A stretch of DNA of 64,000 nt. Origin: Lates calcarifer. Taxonomy: Eukaryota; Chordata; Actinopteri; Centropomidae. The notes beneath the pieces were generated by a model. The model did not search any database and had not been told where the DNA came from. It saw only the letters and a program-made list of their open reading frames with translations. The DNA lies in contig NC_066835.1 in NCBI RefSeq assembly GCF_001640805.2, positions 6,442,227 to 6,506,226 on the forward strand, in the 5' to 3' direction. How positions within the stretch are numbered: position 1 is the first letter of the stretch; every line of letters begins with the position of its first letter. The translations under genes and the position numbers were made by a program. Of the stretch, positions 59,711-64,000 are shown piece after piece.

Positions 59711-61750
59711 AAAAAAGAATAAATTACAAAACCAGCAATACATTTTTCCAAGTGTATACTTTTTGCTTTAAAGTGCTGTGCATTAGTGCGTTTCACCTCA
59801 CAACCCTTGAATTAAGCATGGTAATAGGTATGCCGCGTCCCTCAATGCATGTCCCTTATGGAGTGATGAATATGTAAATGAAAACCTGTTCACCTTTAAA
59901 TGGAAATACTCACATTCTGATTCGGATTATTTTTAAGCTTCTACACCTAAAATTAATAAACCTACTGTATAGCAGATAAACAATCCTAAACAGTTAAATG
60001 ATATGAAGAGAGATATGAAGAGATTTGCAAACTAATAAACATCCACTGAATGAAAGAGATTATTAAGTTAGTATGTTAGAAGCAAGTAACAGTCTGATGT
60101 TATATTTTTGCTTATCATTGATTTTGCTTGGAACATGTTGCTTTAGCCACTGTCTCTTAGCATGATGTGATGTATGTAACGTATCAGGTGCATATTCACA
60201 ACTTGTTGAATATGCACCTTACAATTTTCATTTCAAAATAAGTCAGCTGGAAACATTAGAAAGTCAGCCAAAGGAATCCCTAAACCATTATGTTAGCTTA
60301 ATTAGCAAACTAGCCACGGCTAATAAAGTCATTTTAGCTAGCAAAATTGTCAGTCACTGCCTGCTTTTGTCTACACCTGCCTAAAGTGAAGGACCCATAG
60401 GTGAACAAATGAAAACTCTGTGTGGCTAAATCTGCCACTATATAAATGTAAATTATATGTGCCATTCGATAATGCAAAAGCATGACAGGCAAAGCAACAG
60501 TTAGCAAGGAGGGTAGGGCTTAGTGAACGTTCAGTGCATGAATCTGTGCAACTCGACTATTTTGTAGACAGACTTATATTTAAAAGAAATTTATGCCTCT
60601 ACAACTGAACATGAAAAAGTCTGAACTAGACTAAATGGGTCTATCAGTCATGTACAAAGTGGAGTAGCAGGAAAAGGTAATATGGCCAAAGAAATGAAAT
60701 AAATATATCCCTGTAAGATGAATAACTGACATTTTCAGGCCATGTGTGGCTGCCCGGAGACGTGGCCTCATAACACAGAGGATCAGATCTCAAAAGTCCC
60801 ATTGAAATGAGTGGAACTAACACACTCCTGTGTTTGAATGTATGAGGCTGATACAGCTGTGCATGGATGGTCACAGTGACACACACACACACACTCACAC
60901 ACACTTAAGTCCAGTGACATACTCATAGTCTCTAATTAGCACCGATACTTTGTTGTAAAGGGCAAAGCTGTCTACTGGCTTTTGGGCACGACACTCCTTC
61001 GATAACCTTCCAGTCATCGGGAGGAGGAGGGGTGATGGGATGGGAGAGATTGCGTCAAACACAAACACTGTAACAGCAGACAGAGCACTCAAAATGGCAC
61101 TGCATTACACTGTGTATGACTTTCTAAGGCTTTGTGTGTGTGTGCCATGATGATCGGTTAGTAATGGGGTTAGAATTACACTTAGAGTTATGTCATACTA
61201 TGTGTGAGTCATTACTGTAAAGGGATTCAGACATGTTGACCAACATATAGCAAAATGAACAATGGATAAAACTGAGATTTACTCTTGGTTGGTTTTCTCT
61301 CATTATCACTCCATCCAATTCTCTGATTCTCTCCGACGTCACAAAGCCTGCAATTCCTCTCACCTGGACTGAACTCTCAGAGAGAGACAAAAATGGAGAA
61401 ATGAAGTAATCGATGGCAATTGTGTTTAGAGTGACCATCGTGGTGTAAAGAGAGAATGGCAGGGCATGTATAGAGATGGAGTGAGGTAGTTAGGGGGCAC
61501 GTGTGCGAGAGGAGGCGCAGGCAGCCGAGTCAGAGAAAATTGACTGTGTGGCAGCGTGACACTGAGGGATTTTCACTGAGAAAAGAAGAGGAGTAAATTG
61601 ATTTTGGATCAGCTTCTGAGTAGAAATTCAAGTGTGACTATGAACTCGCGGAGTAAGATATTACCATATTTGAAATGGTGATCATTTATGTTTAAGTAAT
61701 GCGGGTAGTATCGGCTGAGAGGGACTCTGTCTTATACAGGAGACTCTCCT

Positions 61751-61787
<37 letters not shown>

Positions 61788-63018
61788 CACACACAAATCC
61801 ATCCAGGTGTCAGTGGAGCGTATACAGTAAGTGAGCTGAATGCTGTGATGGGCTTGAAGCTCAATGAACCGCAAGCCCTCCACTCTCTCTGTCCCATGTC
61901 AGAACAGATGGCAACACTACAAACCCTCGCACTCATCCATCATTCACCATTCATTTAGCCAGGCAGTACATAGGTGTCTCTCTGTGTGTATTTGTGTGTG
62001 TTTGTCTGCAGTGTACTTTTAGGTGAGGTGACACTGAGGAGATTGGCTGTCAGACAGGTCCGCACGCTAAAGCTCAGCTGCAGGATTTCGGGTCAGCTGT
62101 GTCTTCTGTTTGAAATGCTCCCAACAACTGCAGCTTAAAAATATGCATGTGTCTAAAATCAGCAGCGCATCCATTTGACAGAGAAAGGAGACTATCCAAT
62201 ACGTTCAGCAAAATGTGAAAGAAAGCACTATTGGTAAAACATATCACAAGATGATGGATGCCATGTGTCAACTGTGATTGCTCTGAACACTGAGGCTACT
62301 GAACGCGGCACAGCGACGGTGATGCCTGTCAAAACTCCTCCAGTTTCTTCCCTGCTCGCTCTACCCCTCTGAAGAACTGGAGGAGAGGAAGTGCAGATGT
62401 GTAGTTAGTGTTTCAACTCATCATCGCTCTCCTTCCTTGTAGTGATTTCTGTGTGTATGGAGTGCCTCGGGCAAAAATGCTAAAACCATCTGCTCTGCTA
62501 AGTTTGCCCCTCCATTTGACTTTTGCTTATACTTTCTCCAGCTCTCTCTCTGGTCCCTCTCCCCTCTCTTCTCCTTCATAAAGCTGTGCAGTTTTCCCAG
62601 CTCTTGCTGCACTGATCGCTAATTGTGCTTTGTTTAGCTCGTCCAGGGAAATTTAACCCTGAATTCAAAGCACACTCATGAATTTTTATTCTTGCGGATG
62701 CAAAATTAGATCAAAACGTTTAAGCACACTGTTATTTTATTACTTCATATAACAAACAGCTGGAGCTTTGGAGCACAACTGCTGGTGTTTATCAGGGAGG
62801 AGTAAAGACACGTTTCAGATAGGTCACACTCATGTTCGTTTTACCTTTATCGACTGTCTCAAACCCTGCAAAGCCTTTGTTTTCTCAACCATCTGCAAAA
62901 AGTAGGTAAGCTAAATGACTGGCTTCTGAGATGACAAGTTCTTGTTTAAATGTCAGTGTGAGAGATGTTACAAGTTACTTATGTCACACACCTTCTGTCA
63001 ACCTAAAGACTAACAGGC
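59711..63018. other. Non-coding stretch with no gene seen
   Basis: Contains CA tracts at 60880-60894 and 61752-61785, a possible minus-strand donor TCCAG|GTGAGAGG near 61361, and pyrimidine-rich DNA at 62520-62580. Otherwise unique AT-biased sequence. Confidence 0.5.
61752..61785. repeat. (CA)n microsatellite
   Basis: About seventeen CA units. Confidence 0.95.
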
Positions 63019-64000
63019 CTATGCAACAGAGGGCTTCATTTTTTCACACCTGTAGTGGTATGTACAGCATACAGGTCTAAAAAGCTTTCCCTCCAGACCT
63101 AAAGCCACGGCTTCCATTGGAGGGATGTAATATGCCGACCCCATTGACAGAGAGACAAAACTAGTGTAATTCCTAATGATGTTCAATCTCCTAGCCCCTC
63201 TGTAGGCAACTCTATCCACTCTGTTAAATAAAAACTGTACCGGGTTGAAAAGGTATTTTAGTCTCGCTGCTAAACGACCCTCCAGAGATAACAGTAGTCG
63301 ATTTACCCCACAAATTTCTTCATAGTTTTTGAAACAATAGGTACTCAATTTCAGATAGAGCTGGACAAAAAACGGGCGTCTCATTTCCAGTCGGCAGCTG
63401 TCAGTTTTGCAGCTGAGATGATAACTTTCGCTGGCAGATTTTATCAGCTGTGGCTAACTGGCTAATTAATCTAATGCTAGATGCATGAGTTGGCTGATTT
63501 TTTCTAAATGTTTCATGCTAAAAGACTGAGGCAAAATGTCAGCATCCAAGATAATGATCCACGTGGAAGAAGTATAAATAATGAAACAGATCTATTTACA
63601 GCAGTTCTTGTATTTCAGAGTACAGTTAGTCAATCCTTGTAGTTCAAGACAAGTGATAAGGCTTACTTCATTCTAACAAAACCCTGTTTATACTTCATTT
63701 AAAAACAGCAAGATGAGATCAGATTTATGCTAAATGGCTCAAGTTTTCAAACAATGTGTCAGTTTGTTTTGTAGTCAGCTGTTGGGCATGCTAACCTTTG
63801 TAGCTTATGTTGGAGGAGATAAACACAATTAATCCTTAATCTAAATAAAGTCACTATCCTCCAAAATCTCTGTTGTGCTCTCTGTCTTGCATCTTCCACT
63901 TGCCTTCTTTTATCTGTTATTCAGCTACATTTTCTTGACATCTCTGGTGGTAGAAAACCAGTGGGGTGCTGCGTTTGATTCATTGCAAGAGGGGAACTGC
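63019..64000. other. Non-coding to window end; unexplained minus-strand open frame
   Basis: An intact 121-codon minus-strand frame (63384-63019) starts MRRPFFVQLYLKLSTYC and includes LKYLFNPVQFLFNRVDRVAY and GARRLNIIRNYTSFV. It is less biased in composition than other frames here, but I recognise no domain, splice site or promoter. The following AGCTGTGGCTAACTGGCTAA is typical of teleost repeats, so a transposon-derived origin is my leading guess. The rest to the window end shows no gene. Confidence 0.35.

Noticed and set aside
61480..61500. TGAGGTAGTTAG, similar to the let-7 seed
   Set aside because: The match stops after the seed, and I see no convincing hairpin partner for a microRNA precursor.
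1..64000. CRISPR arrays, operons, insertion sequences, riboswitches and other prokaryotic systems
   Set aside because: No regularly spaced direct repeats, no tandem gene blocks and no Shine-Dalgarno-linked frames; the sequence is vertebrate nuclear DNA.

Overview
The window looks like nuclear genomic DNA from a ray-finned fish, most likely a spiny-rayed (percomorph) teleost. Coding exons are sparse and bounded by GT-AG splice sites. The rest is dense in (CA)n/(GT)n microsatellites, and several dispersed repeats have the wording of ubiquitous teleost MITE and SINE-like families. There is no sign of bacterial or plasmid organisation, CRISPR arrays, or rRNA or tRNA genes. Species cannot be fixed from the sequence.

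One protein-coding gene is supported: the 5' coding half of a DLGAP/SAPAP (disks-large-associated protein, GKAP family) gene on the minus strand, best matched to dlgap3. Five coding exons join in phase (9683-8580, 3555-3335, 2162-2060, 1945-1729 and 192-1, the last cut by the window edge). Together they give about 612 N-terminal residues. The C-terminal half, which includes the GKAP/GH1 homology domain, lies beyond base 1. The visible part carries the postsynaptic scaffold signatures: the conserved N-terminal block, the WWSSDDNLD motif, three Arg/Ser-Tyr motifs of the type that bind PSD-95-family guanylate kinase domains, and a proline-rich segment.

From 9758 to 64000 (54 kb) I find no convincing protein-coding exon. 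This is probably the long 5' intron or upstream flank of dlgap3. It holds many microsatellites, a piggyBac-like MITE with TTAA ends (35900-36088), several dispersed repeat families in multiple copies, a repeat with telomere-like TAACCC units (33580-33810), a 36-bp minisatellite (52886-53019), and a few unique stretches rich in homeodomain and octamer-like words that could be conserved regulatory elements. The best candidate non-coding 5' exon of the gene is 47272-47340 on the minus strand, with strong splice sites on both sides, but it is unproven.

No new multi-gene system was found. The observations most worth checking are the possible 5' exons, the first-coding-exon boundary that fits both acceptor and donor consensus, a transposon ending about 34 bp from a weak splice donor, and the conserved-element candidates. 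Repeat families were recognised from memory of teleost sequence and from copies inside the window; no database was searched.
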